Positions 29,654 to 37,475 are shown, counted from the stretch's first letter. The stretch: 40,879 nucleotides of DNA from JBBTXL01 sp038062295 (GCA_038062295.1 JBBTXL010000018.1:1-40879), one strand, 5' to 3'. The notes: generated by a model from the letters alone, not told the origin. Numbers and translations: made by a program.

Positions 29654-30663
29654 TGTTTGAATATATTTATTACGAGTTCGCGAATATCACTATAATCAAA
29701 AGTTCCCTTTTTCGGCACGAGCACGAACGCTTCTTTTCCACCGAGGCGCACCGTTGTGCTGACCAGTAATGCATTCGGGTCTTTGGGGTCGCCATCCACA
29801 ACAACCTGTTTCACTGTATCATAGCTGACGGTTTTCGCAATGTGGTACAGGCGTTGTATTTCTTCGGGCGCGAGGTTGGTTTGCGTGTGCGCCGCAACGG
29901 CGCCGTACAGCGACAGAATGGTTGGGAAGTCGTACAAAATATTGAGGCCGAACACCTTTTTGCGCAGCGCTTCGAGTACCGCCTGCTGTTGGCGCATGCG
30001 CACAAAGTCGCCGCCTGCGGAGTGGCGCGTGCGGAGATATTTTTGTGCGGTCGCGCCGTCAAAATAGCGCCATCCTTTTTCTACGCTGAATGTTTCCACG
30101 CCAAAGTCTTTGGTGGGGAATGCCGTGTCGTGAATATCCTCGGGCACCTCCACGTTCAAACCGCCGAGCGCATCCACGATGTGCTCCACGGCCGAAATGT
30201 CCAGCGCGACGAAATAATCCACCGGTTCCCCGGTAATCTCTGTTATTTTCTGTTCCAACAGTTCCGGGTTGCGCTCGTTCATGCGAAACAGCGCGTTGAT
30301 CTTGGTTTGGTAGTTGAGCTGTTCCACGCGCACCAAAAGGTCGCGGGGAAGCGAGATGAGTGCTACCTGGTGTGTGGAGGGTTTGATACTTGCCACAATG
30401 AGCGTATCGGTGAGGTCTGGCGCGCTGTTGCCCTCGCCCGGCAAACCCACAAACAAAATATTCACGCGGTCGCGTTCCTCGCCTTTAAGCATCACGGTAC
30501 TATTTTCCGTCATCGCGGCAAGCGAGAGTACTGTTTTAACCGCAGACGCTGTGCGTGGCTTATCCGGCGCGTTCGTGGAAAGCGGTGTCGGGTTGACGAA
30601 CAGCAATCCGAGCACGACCGCGCCCAGTACGGCAAGTTTTGCAAAGAAGACAGCAAACTGCAT
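29650..30663 (-). CDS. LytR-CpsA-Psr (LCP) family protein
   Basis: A 337-residue membrane-anchored enzyme (helix about 4-23) of the family that transfers polyprenyl-linked glycopolymers to the cell wall. The LCP domain is recognised by NILFVGLPGEG, DTLIVASI, ISLPRDLLV, TKINALFRM, the DALGGLNVEVPEDI stretch, then KYLRTRHSAGGDFVRMRQQQ, which includes the Arg residues that bind the pyrophosphate. A C-terminal domain of unknown role follows. It suggests a peptidoglycan wall with attached polymers, which may link to the rhamnose-type genes at the window start. An extended -10 lies 6 nt before the ATG, with no SD. Confidence 0.9.
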   Translation of the reverse strand: MQFAVFFAKLAVLGAVVLGLLFVNPTPLSTNAPDKPRTASAVKTVLSLAAMTENSTVMLKGEERDRVNILFVGLPGEGNSAPDLTDTLIVASIKPSTHQVALISLPRDLLVRVEQLNYQTKINALFRMNERNPELLEQKITEITGEPVDYFVALDISAVEHIVDALGGLNVEVPEDIHDTAFPTKDFGVETFSVEKGWRYFDGATAQKYLRTRHSAGGDFVRMRQQQAVLEALRKKVFGLNILYDFPTILSLYGAVAAHTQTNLAPEEIQRLYHIAKTVSYDTVKQVVVDGDPKDPNALLVSTTVRLGGKEAFVLVPKKGTFDYSDIRELVINIFKQ

Positions 30664-30669
30664 GTGTGT

Positions 30670-30678
30670 ATCATAGCA
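30670..30678 (-). promoter_or_regulatory. LCP gene promoter (extended -10), leaderless geometry
   Basis: TGC-TATGAT on the minus strand ends 6 nt (ACACAC) before the ATG at 30663. The TG makes an extended -10, and no clear -35 is seen at 17 nt. Confidence 0.45.
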
Positions 30679-30699
30679 AACTTCAACGCCACGCGTTTA

Positions 30700-30728
30700 T
30701 TGACAAACGCAATAAAATATGATATGTA
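30700..30728 (+). promoter_or_regulatory. Promoter of the two small membrane-protein genes
   Basis: Perfect TTGACA (30700-30705), 17-nt spacer and TATGTA (30723-30728). It leaves a leader of about 75 nt carrying a strong SD before the first gene. It is divergent from the LCP promoter. Confidence 0.5.
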
Positions 30729-30808
30729 CACCATACGGGCGAGAAAAAGGAAAAGTTATTTAAAAACTGAACATACCAATAGCCCGAATGGGCAGAAGGA
30801 GGGAGTCA

Positions 30809-31021
30809 ATGAATGTGATCATAAAGTTTTTATTAACTGTGCTTGCCTTGATGGTTTCGTCCATCCCGCTGTGGATGTACATGGGCGGGAGGAGTCTGGT
30901 GTCACCAGAAGGGTTTCTCCAAGAGTTCTTTGTTTTCGGGATAGGCCTTTGGTTTCTGGGAGGAGCCCAGGTGGTGCTTTGGGTCTTTGCGGGCATTGTT
31001 CTGTTGCTCATTTGGCGTTGA
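30809..31021 (+). CDS. Unknown small membrane protein (70 residues)
   Basis: No family recognised. Two membrane helices (about 3-22 and 42-66) joined by a short loop GGRSLVSPEGFLQEFF. The start at 30809 is fixed by the SD AGAAGGAGGGA just upstream; an in-frame ATG further upstream lies before the SD. It is followed 37 nt later by a second small membrane protein with its own SD, so the two form a small operon that ends at a terminator. It could be a small membrane subunit or a toxin-like hydrophobic peptide; neither is shown by sequence. Confidence 0.62.
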   Translation: MNVIIKFLLTVLALMVSSIPLWMYMGGRSLVSPEGFLQEFFVFGIGLWFLGGAQVVLWVFAGIVLLLIWR

Positions 31022-31058
31022 TCCTTTGCCTGTCACAGTAAAAAAAAGGGAGGGCGTG

Positions 31059-31247
31059 ATGAACGCATTAAAAATCTGCGGGACTGCCGCGCTTGGCTCG
31101 GGAGGTCTGTTGATAATAGTGTATGCGGTCAATGTGATTGGTGACGGCATCACATCACACAGAGTCGCGGACCAAGTGGCTGGCGTGATGGAGATCTTTG
31201 TGGAAGGGATGTTCATCTGGCTTGCTATCAAACTTTGGGAACGATAA
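31059..31247 (+). CDS. Unknown small membrane protein (62 residues)
   Basis: No family recognised. Two hydrophobic helices (about 5-25 and 40-58) with GDGITSHRVADQVAG between them, ending in the basic KLWER. The start at 31059 follows an SD, AGGGAGGG, in AAAAAAAGGGAGGGCGTG. It is the second gene of a two-gene unit with 30809-31021; a terminator starts 6 nt after its stop. The shared size and layout suggest the two proteins act together. Confidence 0.6.
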   Translation: MNALKICGTAALGSGGLLIIVYAVNVIGDGITSHRVADQVAGVMEIFVEGMFIWLAIKLWER

Positions 31248-31252
31248 AAATT

Positions 31253-31299
31253 AACCGACATCTGTTTCATAGGAATGAGACAGATGTCGGTTTTTGTTT
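31253..31299 (+). terminator. Rho-independent terminator
   Basis: AACCGACATCTGTTTCAT pairs with ATGAGACAGATGTCGGTT (one internal mismatch, short AGGA loop), then TTTGTTTTTATT. It ends the two-gene membrane operon before lepB. Confidence 0.9.
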
Positions 31300-31309
31300 T
31301 TATTAGGGG

Positions 31310-31338
31310 TTGCCAACCCCGATTTTCCATGCTATTCT
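31310..31338 (+). promoter_or_regulatory. lepB promoter, leaderless geometry
   Basis: TTGCCA (31310-31315), 17-nt spacer and TATTCT (31333-31338). The ATG begins 7 nt after the -10 box, so transcription would start on the start codon. Confidence 0.6.
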
Positions 31339-31344
31339 TGGCAC

Positions 31345-31893
31345 ATGAATTTTCAGAAAGTATTGTCGTTTTTGTGGGAAACGGCGAAGCTGGTGCTCAT
31401 TTCGCTTATCATCATTCTTCCCATCCGTTATTTCGTCGTCCAGCCGTTCTTTGTGCTCGGCGCTTCCATGGAGCCAACCTTTACCGACGGCGACTACCTT
31501 ATCATCAACGAACTGACCTATCTGACGACCGGCGAGCCGACGCGCGGCGATGTGGTTGTCTTCAAATATCCATACGACCAGAGCAAATACTATATTAAAC
31601 GCATTGTTGGCCTGCCCGGTGAGATCGTCGTTATTGCAGATGACGGTGTGACCATTAAGAATAAGGAACATCCGGAAGGGTTTGCACTCAATGAGGAATA
31701 TCTGCCGCCCAATAGGGAAACATACGGAAATGCGACGGTGGCGCTCGGGAACGACGAGTACTATGTGCTTGGGGACAACCGCGGCGCATCGTCGGACTCG
31801 CGCATGTGGGGGCCACTGAAGCGGGAGTTCATTACCGGCAAAGTGTTGCTCCGCGCATTTCCATTCGAAAAAGCGGAGTTATTTATGGATTAA
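31345..31893 (+). CDS. lepB: Signal peptidase I
   Basis: A 182-residue S26 serine protease that cuts signal peptides of secreted proteins. The single N-terminal membrane helix (about 13-35) is followed by the catalytic Ser41 in GASMEPTF. The general base Lys85 lies in YYIKRIVGLPGE, and the conserved GDNRGASSDSRMWGP box is near the end. One membrane helix is typical of the Gram-positive (SipS) type. The ATG at 31345 is favoured because the promoter lies directly before it. It is followed by hisS after 14 nt. Confidence 0.95.
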   Translation: MNFQKVLSFLWETAKLVLISLIIILPIRYFVVQPFFVLGASMEPTFTDGDYLIINELTYLTTGEPTRGDVVVFKYPYDQSKYYIKRIVGLPGEIVVIADDGVTIKNKEHPEGFALNEEYLPPNRETYGNATVALGNDEYYVLGDNRGASSDSRMWGPLKREFITGKVLLRAFPFEKAELFMD

Positions 31894-31907
31894 CACGGAA
31901 CAAGCAT

Positions 31908-33224
31908 ATGGCTACACAGGTAAAAAAAACATTTCAGTCTCCTAAAGGGACATTCGATATTCTTCCCGATGATCAAAAGTATTGGGAAAAAGTGCGCAAG
32001 GCGGTCAAGCACGTGGCGTTGAGCTACGGTTTTGAACGTATCGATATTCCCATGTTCGAACACGCGGACCTGTACTCTACCGCTATCGGCCAAAGCACCG
32101 ATATCGTGGAAAAAGAAATGTACACGTTTCGGTCCAAGGGCGGCGACCTGCTCGCGCTTCGGCCTGAAGGCACGGCCGGCGTGATGCGCTCCTATGTGGA
32201 AAACGGCATGCTCAATCTTCCGCAGCCGGTGAAGCTTTACTACGTCGGTCCCATGTTCCGCTACGAACAGCCGCAGGCGGGGCGGTACCGCCAGCACCAC
32301 CAGGCGGGTTTTGAAGTTCTTGGTGACCAGGATGCGGTGTATGACGCGCAGGTGATCATCGCTTTTCTGGCCGTTGCGCAGGAGCTGGGGATGAAAAACT
32401 TGCGGGTGGAGATCAACAGCATCGGCTGTCCCAAATGCCGGCCGGCGTTCCGCACGCAGCTGGTGCGCTTTTACAAAACGCGCGTGGCAAAACTGTGCAA
32501 GGACTGCAAGCGACGGCTGAAGGACAACCCTTTGCGCCTTTTGGACTGCAAAGAGGAAAAATGCGAGCAGCTCAAAGCGTACGCCCCCAACCTTATTGAT
32601 CACCTCTGCGAAGAGTGCCACAACCACTTCAAGCTCGTGTTTGAATATCTGGACGAACTGGAAATCCCGTATGCGTTAAATCCGCACCTGGTGCGGGGGT
32701 TGGATTACTACACCAAGACGGTGTTTGAGGTGTTCGTGGAGGATGAGCATGTGGAAGGGGGCAGCGAGAAAACGCACCAGCGTTCAAAACTGGCACTCGG
32801 GGGTGGCGGGCGGTATGACCAGCTTGCCAAAACGCTCGCCGGCAAAGATATCCCGTCAGTGGGCGCCGCCATCGGCATGGAGCGCTTGATCGGCGTTATG
32901 AAGCGGCAAAACATTAAGGCGACGCCGCTGTATAAGCCGGAAGTGTTTTTGGTGCAGCTGGGCGCGTTCAGCAAAAAAAAGTGTTTGCGGTTGTTTGAAG
33001 ACCTGCGCGTGCACGGCATAACCGTTGCGGAATCGTTCGGCAAAGACAGCATCAAGGCGCAGCTGCGCTCGGCTGACCGCAGCGCCGCGAAGATCGCGCT
33101 CATTTTGGGGCATAAAGAAGCGATCGACGGCATGATCATCGTACGCGAGATGGACTCGGGCGCCCAGGAATCGATTAGCATGGAAAAACTTATCAAGGTG
33201 CTCAAGGAGAAATTAAAGAAATGA
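31908..33224 (+). CDS. hisS: Histidyl-tRNA synthetase
   Basis: A 438-residue class IIa synthetase. N-terminal PKGTFDILPDD is the HisRS start pattern. Motif 2 is near YVGPMFRYEQPQAGRYRQHHQ; the histidine-binding motif is LVRGLDYYTKTVFE; and motif 3 is in GGGGRYDQL with AAIGMERL. The anticodon-binding domain is at the C-terminus. An inserted segment with several Cys (CPKC, CKDCKRR, CEECHNH) looks like a zinc-binding insertion found in some bacterial HisRS. Its stop overlaps the HIT gene start (ATGA at 33221-33224). Confidence 0.96.
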   Translation: MATQVKKTFQSPKGTFDILPDDQKYWEKVRKAVKHVALSYGFERIDIPMFEHADLYSTAIGQSTDIVEKEMYTFRSKGGDLLALRPEGTAGVMRSYVENGMLNLPQPVKLYYVGPMFRYEQPQAGRYRQHHQAGFEVLGDQDAVYDAQVIIAFLAVAQELGMKNLRVEINSIGCPKCRPAFRTQLVRFYKTRVAKLCKDCKRRLKDNPLRLLDCKEEKCEQLKAYAPNLIDHLCEECHNHFKLVFEYLDELEIPYALNPHLVRGLDYYTKTVFEVFVEDEHVEGGSEKTHQRSKLALGGGGRYDQLAKTLAGKDIPSVGAAIGMERLIGVMKRQNIKATPLYKPEVFLVQLGAFSKKKCLRLFEDLRVHGITVAESFGKDSIKAQLRSADRSAAKIALILGHKEAIDGMIIVREMDSGAQESISMEKLIKVLKEKLKK

Positions 33225-33589
33225 CCGACTGCATTTTCTGTAAGGTCATCGCAAAAGAACTTCCGTCGCGAACCGTCTTTGAAGATGACGGCGTGATGGC
33301 GTTTTACGACATCAATCCCAAAGCGCCGGTACACGCGCTCGTGGTGCCCAAAAAGCACATTGTTTCCATCAACGATCTGCGGGAAGAAGATACGGACGTT
33401 ATCGCACGGGTGATGCGCGCGGCACCTGCGGTTGCGGAGAAGCTTGGCGTCCGGCAGAGCGGCTACAAGCTGGTGTTTAATGTCGGCAGAGGCGGTGGGC
33501 AGGTCGTGGACCACATTCACATGCATGTGTTGGCGTGGCCGAAAGCGGCTGCGGATACAGGGGACGGAAAGGAGGTGGTCCCGGTATGA
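33221..33589 (+). CDS. HIT family nucleotide hydrolase
   Basis: A 122-residue HIT-domain protein of the Hint/HinT branch, which cleaves nucleoside phosphoramidates and acyl-adenylates. CIFCKVIAKELPS and FYDINPKAPVHALVVPKKH are typical. The catalytic triad His-x-His-x-His is at residues 98-102 in VDHIHMHVL. It ends with a short extension. Its start overlaps hisS and its stop overlaps the rpsU start (ATGA at 33586-33589). Pairing with aminoacyl-tRNA synthetases is a known genomic habit of HinT, which hydrolyses lysyl-AMP. Confidence 0.92.
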   Translation: MTDCIFCKVIAKELPSRTVFEDDGVMAFYDINPKAPVHALVVPKKHIVSINDLREEDTDVIARVMRAAPAVAEKLGVRQSGYKLVFNVGRGGGQVVDHIHMHVLAWPKAAADTGDGKEVVPV

Positions 33590-33834
33590 TCGAGGCACGA
33601 AGAAAAGAAGGGGAGTCGGCGAGCGCATTCTTGCGCCGTTTCACCAAAAAGATCCAGATGAGCGGCGTTTTGATCCGGGCACGCAAGACGCGGTTTAAAA
33701 CAGACCCGAAAACGAAACGCGAACGGCAGTTGGCCGCAGTGCGGCGCACGATTATCATTAAAGAACGCGAGCGGCTGTACAAGCTCGGCAAGTTGGAAGA
33801 ATTTGACGCGCGCGGCAAAAAACCACGCAGGTAA
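33586..33834 (+). CDS. rpsU: Ribosomal protein bS21
   Basis: An 82-residue small-subunit protein near the mRNA exit and anti-SD. Highly basic with the bS21 pattern: RRKEGESASAFLRRFTKKIQ near the start, then RARKTRF and a Lys/Arg-rich helix ending in GKKPRR. It is the one core gene here with a very strong SD (GGAAAGGAGGTGG), which lies inside the end of the HIT gene. bS21 is itself linked to SD recognition, so autoregulation is possible. The ATG at 33586 is taken because of that SD. Confidence 0.93.
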   Translation: MIEARRKEGESASAFLRRFTKKIQMSGVLIRARKTRFKTDPKTKRERQLAAVRRTIIIKERERLYKLGKLEEFDARGKKPRR

Positions 33835-33844
33835 AAGCGAACGC

Positions 33845-34321
33845 ATGACGCTCTACGAAACTATCGAGAATGACATAAAGACCGCTTTGAAAGCGGGCGA
33901 TACGGCGCGCCGGTCGGTTTTGACCGTACTGAAAGCGGCGGTCAAGAACAAGGCGCTGGAAGCGCGGCTTGATAAGGCCGCGATGCCTGAAGACGCGCTG
34001 GTGGAAGAGGTGGCGCGTACCGAGGTGAAAAAGCGGCGCGATGCGGCGGGACAGTATCGCACGGGCGGGCGAGGTGACATGGCGCTGCAGGAAGAACGGG
34101 AAATTTCCGTACTGATGGCGTATCTCCCGCCGCAGATGACGGAAATAGAAATTGAAGCACTCTTGCGGGAAATCATCCCGGCTGTCGCGCTAACGGGAGA
34201 AAAAGACTTTGGGAAAGTGATGGCGCAGGTGACCCAAAAAACCAAAGGAAAGGCGGATGGGACGCTGGTAGCGCAAATTGTCAAGCGGCAGATTATGGCG
34301 TACAATGAAAGTGCGCGCTGA
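33845..34321 (+). CDS. yqeY: GatB/YqeY domain protein
   Basis: A 158-residue YqeY family protein, homologous to the tail domain of GatB of the tRNA-dependent amidotransferase. LYETIENDIKTALKAGD, RRSVLTVLKAAVKNK and SVLMAYLPPQMTEIEIE are typical, as is the end DFGKVMAQVTQKTKGKADGTLV. Its role in free form is not well known; it probably binds tRNA. It starts 10 nt after rpsU. The rpsU-yqeY pair is conserved in many bacteria. It overlaps ybeY by 17 nt. Confidence 0.92.
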   Translation: MTLYETIENDIKTALKAGDTARRSVLTVLKAAVKNKALEARLDKAAMPEDALVEEVARTEVKKRRDAAGQYRTGGRGDMALQEEREISVLMAYLPPQMTEIEIEALLREIIPAVALTGEKDFGKVMAQVTQKTKGKADGTLVAQIVKRQIMAYNESAR

Positions 34322-34763
34322 TGTTGCCTGTGTGAATCTCACGCGCCGGCGCATCCCTGTCGCATTGGTTCAGCGCGTCGTTGCGCGGGCAGTTTCGCTG
34401 TTTGAGCGGAGCGGGTCCGTGGCAGTAAGCGTTGTATTCGTGGGCGAGCGGAGAATGCGCACGATCAACCGCACATGGCGGAAACGCGACTGTCCGACGG
34501 ATGTTCTTTCGTTCGGATTTCTTGAACGAACGGATATGCCGTTTGGCGCAGGTTTGCGTGACAGTAAGCATCTGGGAGAGATCGTGATATGTCCGGCGTA
34601 TGCCGCCGTTCACGGTTTGCCTGGCGCGCGCGGACTGGCGACGCTTGCGGTCCATGGTGTGGTGCACGTGTACGGCATTGACCACGAACGGTCGGATGCG
34701 GAGCATCGAAAAACTATAGCGATACAAAAGCGGATTCTTGCGAAATTTTTTAAAGATCAGTGA
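34305..34763 (+). CDS. ybeY: Endoribonuclease YbeY
   Basis: A 152-residue zinc metallo-endoribonuclease for 16S rRNA 3'-end maturation and ribosome quality control. The family signature HxxxHxxGxDH is at 117-127 (HGVVHVYGIDH). PTDVLSFGF (64-72) and GEIVICPAYA (91-100) are also typical. The start MKVRADV at 34305 overlaps yqeY. It stands next to rpsU and yqeY, and 4 nt before ftsA. Confidence 0.93.
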   Translation: MKVRADVACVNLTRRRIPVALVQRVVARAVSLFERSGSVAVSVVFVGERRMRTINRTWRKRDCPTDVLSFGFLERTDMPFGAGLRDSKHLGEIVICPAYAAVHGLPGARGLATLAVHGVVHVYGIDHERSDAEHRKTIAIQKRILAKFFKDQ

Positions 34764-34767
34764 GCTC

Positions 34768-36018
34768 ATGGCACGAGATATTCTTATCTGTGGACTCGAT
34801 ATCGGGTCCACGCTCATCAGAACGGTGATCGCCCAAAAAAGAAAGGGGAGCGAAGCGCTGGTTATTGTCGGCGTCGGCGAAGTGCCGTCCGCCGGTGTGC
34901 GTAAAGGTGTGGTGATTGACCTTGAAGACGCGGTGCCGGCCGTTGCTGCGTCCATTGCGGCCGCGGAACAGTCGTCGGGGTATCGGGTGTCATCCTGTTT
35001 TGTGAGTTTGTCGGGCCCGCACATTTCTTCGCGGTATTCCAAGGGAGTGGTTTCCGTATCCCGGGCCGATCAGGAGATATCCCGGGACGATATAGTCCGC
35101 GCGCTTGCGCAGGCGCAGTCCATTGCGGTCCCGCCCAACAAGGAGATCATTCATGTGCTGCCGAAAGAGTATGCGGTGGCCGGGGAAAGCGGCATCCACG
35201 ACCCGCTGGGAATGCGCGGACTGCGGCTCGAAGTGAACGCATTGGTGGTGGAAGGGTCAACCCCGCTGTTGCGGAACCTCGCCACATGCATTGAATCGGC
35301 GAATAAAGATATTGACGGTCTTGCGGTTGCCGCGCTTGCGTCCGCCCGTGCGGTGCTCACGAAGCGGCAAATGGAACTTGGGGTTATCGCGCTTGATATC
35401 GGCGGCTGGACATCGGGCATTACCGCTTTTGAAGAAGGGAACGTTATTCATACGGCGGTATTGCCGGTGGGCGCGGCGCATGTCACGAACGACATTGCCA
35501 TCGGTTTGCAGCTTGATATTGACCTTGCGGAAGCCGTGAAGGTTCGTTCAGGGGTATGCCGTGCCGATGCCGTCAACAAGCGTGAGATGATAACGCTCGG
35601 TTCGGAAGAGGACAATGAAAAACTAGGCGTTATTTCCCGGAAAGAAGTTGCGGAAATAATCGAAGCGCGGCTGGACGAAATATTTGATCTGGTGGACAGA
35701 GAATTGAAAAAGATCTCAAAACAAATGTTGTTTCCGGGCGGTGTGGTGCTGACCGGGGGTGGGGCGCGCATGAACGGCATTGCGGAATTTGCAAAACAAC
35801 GGCTGAAGTTGCCGGTGCATATCGGGGTTCCGCTGCGTCTGGATGGCATTGTTGACCAGACCGCCACGCCCGAATACGCAACTGCCGTCGGGCTCTGTTT
35901 GTTAAGTCTTGATGGAATGGAAAAGAAAGGGACCACCGGCATATTCCCATGGGGAGAGCAGATCTCACATGTTTCGGGAGGATTTCTTCGGCGTTGGGCG
36001 CGGATGTTTTTGCCGTAA
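34768..36018 (+). CDS. ftsA: Cell division protein FtsA
   Basis: A 416-residue actin-like protein that tethers FtsZ to the membrane. Phosphate-1 motif LDIGSTLIRTVI is near residue 10. The SHS2/1C domain follows (SSCFVSLSGPHISSRYSKG). The phosphate-2 VIALDIGGWTSGIT and adenosine motif VVLTGGGARMNGI are also present. An amphipathic C-terminal helix GGFLRRWARMFLP is the membrane target. The ATG at 34768 is just after the ybeY stop. It is followed by ftsZ, with an intervening promoter. Confidence 0.96.
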   Translation: MARDILICGLDIGSTLIRTVIAQKRKGSEALVIVGVGEVPSAGVRKGVVIDLEDAVPAVAASIAAAEQSSGYRVSSCFVSLSGPHISSRYSKGVVSVSRADQEISRDDIVRALAQAQSIAVPPNKEIIHVLPKEYAVAGESGIHDPLGMRGLRLEVNALVVEGSTPLLRNLATCIESANKDIDGLAVAALASARAVLTKRQMELGVIALDIGGWTSGITAFEEGNVIHTAVLPVGAAHVTNDIAIGLQLDIDLAEAVKVRSGVCRADAVNKREMITLGSEEDNEKLGVISRKEVAEIIEARLDEIFDLVDRELKKISKQMLFPGGVVLTGGGARMNGIAEFAKQRLKLPVHIGVPLRLDGIVDQTATPEYATAVGLCLLSLDGMEKKGTTGIFPWGEQISHVSGGFLRRWARMFLP

Positions 36019-36032
36019 ATTTCAGGGGGCGC

Positions 36033-36061
36033 TTGATGAAAGTGGGGAAGTGGAGTATTAT
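36033..36061 (+). promoter_or_regulatory. ftsZ promoter
   Basis: TTGATG (36033-36038), 17-nt spacer and TATTAT (36056-36061), 21 nt before the ftsZ ATG. The predicted leader is about 15 nt without an SD. It allows extra ftsZ transcription beyond that from ftsA. Confidence 0.55.
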
Positions 36062-36082
36062 TCACTCAAGAAAAATATTTAT

Positions 36083-37288
36083 ATGGCTCGCTTAAATCCC
36101 GATTTGGAAACATTTGCAAAAATTAAGGTGGTCGGTGTGGGCGGTGGCGGCAACAAGGCCGTTTCCCGCATGGCGGCCGACCGCATCAAAGGCGTTGAAT
36201 TCATTGCGGTCAATACCGACGCGCAGGATCTGCATCATACCCAGGCGGGCCAAAAAGTGCATATTGGGCGCAATACGACCAAGGGGCTTGGCGCCGGCAT
36301 GAACCCCGATCTGGGACGACAGGCGGCGGATGAGTCGCGCGAAGAGATCCAGGAAGCGCTCAAAGGGGCAGACCTGGTTTTTGTGACCTGCGGATTGGGC
36401 GGCGGCACCGGCACGGGGGCGGCTCCTGTCATCGCCGATATCGCGCGCTCGCAAGGCGCGCTGACGGTTGCGGTCGTCACCAAGCCATTTAGTTTTGAGG
36501 GCGTGCAGCGTTCGCGCATTGCGGAAGAGGGCTTAGGGAATCTGCGCGATTATGTTGACGCAATGGTTATCATTCCGAACGACCGCATTTTCACCATTAT
36601 CGGCGAGGAAACCTCGTTCATGGATTCGTTCTACATGGTGGACAATGTGTTAAAGCAGGCGGTGCAAGGGATTTCCGATCTTATTACGCTACCGGGTATC
36701 ATCAACGTTGATTTTAACGACGTAAAAGCGATCATGGAGAACGCAGGGTCGGCACTGATGGGCATCGGTATTGCGTCCGGCGAAGACCGCGCCCAGCGCG
36801 CGGCGCGTGCGGCCATCAGCTCTCCGTTACTGGAGCTTTCCATTGAGGGAGCGCGTGGCGTGCTGTTTAACGTTTCCGGCGGGTCCGACCTTGGTATGAT
36901 GGAGGTTAACCATGCGGCAAAGATCATTACGGATGCGGTTGACGCCGACGCCAAGATCATTTTTGGCGCGGTCCATGACCCACGGCTCCGAAAAGGGGAG
37001 ATAAAACTGACCGTTATTGCCACGGGATTTGGCGACGGGAAGGCGCCAGCCCCAAAAAAAGACCCTTTTCATAAGGCGGTTTCGGGGACTCAAGCGGCGG
37101 GAACGGCTCAGCGAGCTCCGGAGGCGTCGTCCACGAGGCAGGAACCGTCTTCTCCCAGGCACAGCCAGGGAACTTCGGTTCCGGTGACGGTTGCGCACCC
37201 GCCCGGGGGCAAGCAATTCGCCGCGGAAGTGGCAAAGATCTCCGATGACGGCTGGGAAGTTCCCGCCTTTTTACGGCGGAAGAAATAG
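36083..37288 (+). CDS. ftsZ: Cell division protein FtsZ
   Basis: A 401-residue tubulin homologue forming the division ring. Nucleotide-binding VVGVGGGGNKAV (16-27), the tubulin signature GGGTGTGAAP (106-115) and the T7 synergy loop near GIINVDFNDVKAIM are present. A Pro/Ser/Gln-rich linker follows (about 330-385). The C-terminal tail DDGWEVPAFLRRKK is the conserved FtsA-binding peptide. Length and all key motifs are complete. The ATG at 36083 has no SD but a promoter close upstream. Confidence 0.97.
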   Translation: MARLNPDLETFAKIKVVGVGGGGNKAVSRMAADRIKGVEFIAVNTDAQDLHHTQAGQKVHIGRNTTKGLGAGMNPDLGRQAADESREEIQEALKGADLVFVTCGLGGGTGTGAAPVIADIARSQGALTVAVVTKPFSFEGVQRSRIAEEGLGNLRDYVDAMVIIPNDRIFTIIGEETSFMDSFYMVDNVLKQAVQGISDLITLPGIINVDFNDVKAIMENAGSALMGIGIASGEDRAQRAARAAISSPLLELSIEGARGVLFNVSGGSDLGMMEVNHAAKIITDAVDADAKIIFGAVHDPRLRKGEIKLTVIATGFGDGKAPAPKKDPFHKAVSGTQAAGTAQRAPEASSTRQEPSSPRHSQGTSVPVTVAHPPGGKQFAAEVAKISDDGWEVPAFLRRKK

Positions 37289-37413
37289 CTCATCTCGCGG
37301 TATTTCCGTATTCCTCCTCCCCTTCTCCAAAGGGAATTTTTTTGTATTTCCGCTTGTTTTGTATGAGACCTCCGGAAGTTTTCATTCCCCATTTGTATTA
37401 CAATGTAATATAT

Positions 37414-37442
37414 TTGCATGTGGATAACGGAAGTGATAATAT
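37414..37442 (+). promoter_or_regulatory. nrdAB promoter
   Basis: TTGCAT (37414-37419), 17-nt spacer and TAATAT (37437-37442) with a TG one base before it (extended -10). The ATG is 33 nt downstream. No clear pair of NrdR boxes is seen. Confidence 0.5.
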
Positions 37443-37475
37443 ACAAGGACCATCACACTCATATCACATCACTTC

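Noticed and set aside
29842..31041. 399-codon open frame on the plus strand opposite the LCP gene
   Set aside because: LCP motifs on the minus strand are clear. The plus frame runs through the divergent promoter region and into the 30809 gene in the wrong frame.
32708..33628. 306-codon open frame on the minus strand opposite hisS and HIT
   Set aside because: Antisense shadow; both plus-strand genes have complete family motifs.
37289..37475. NrdR boxes upstream of nrdA
   Set aside because: AT-rich partial palindromes occur (near 37398-37416), but no pair of sequences matches the known ACACWATATATWGTGT-type box at a proper spacing.
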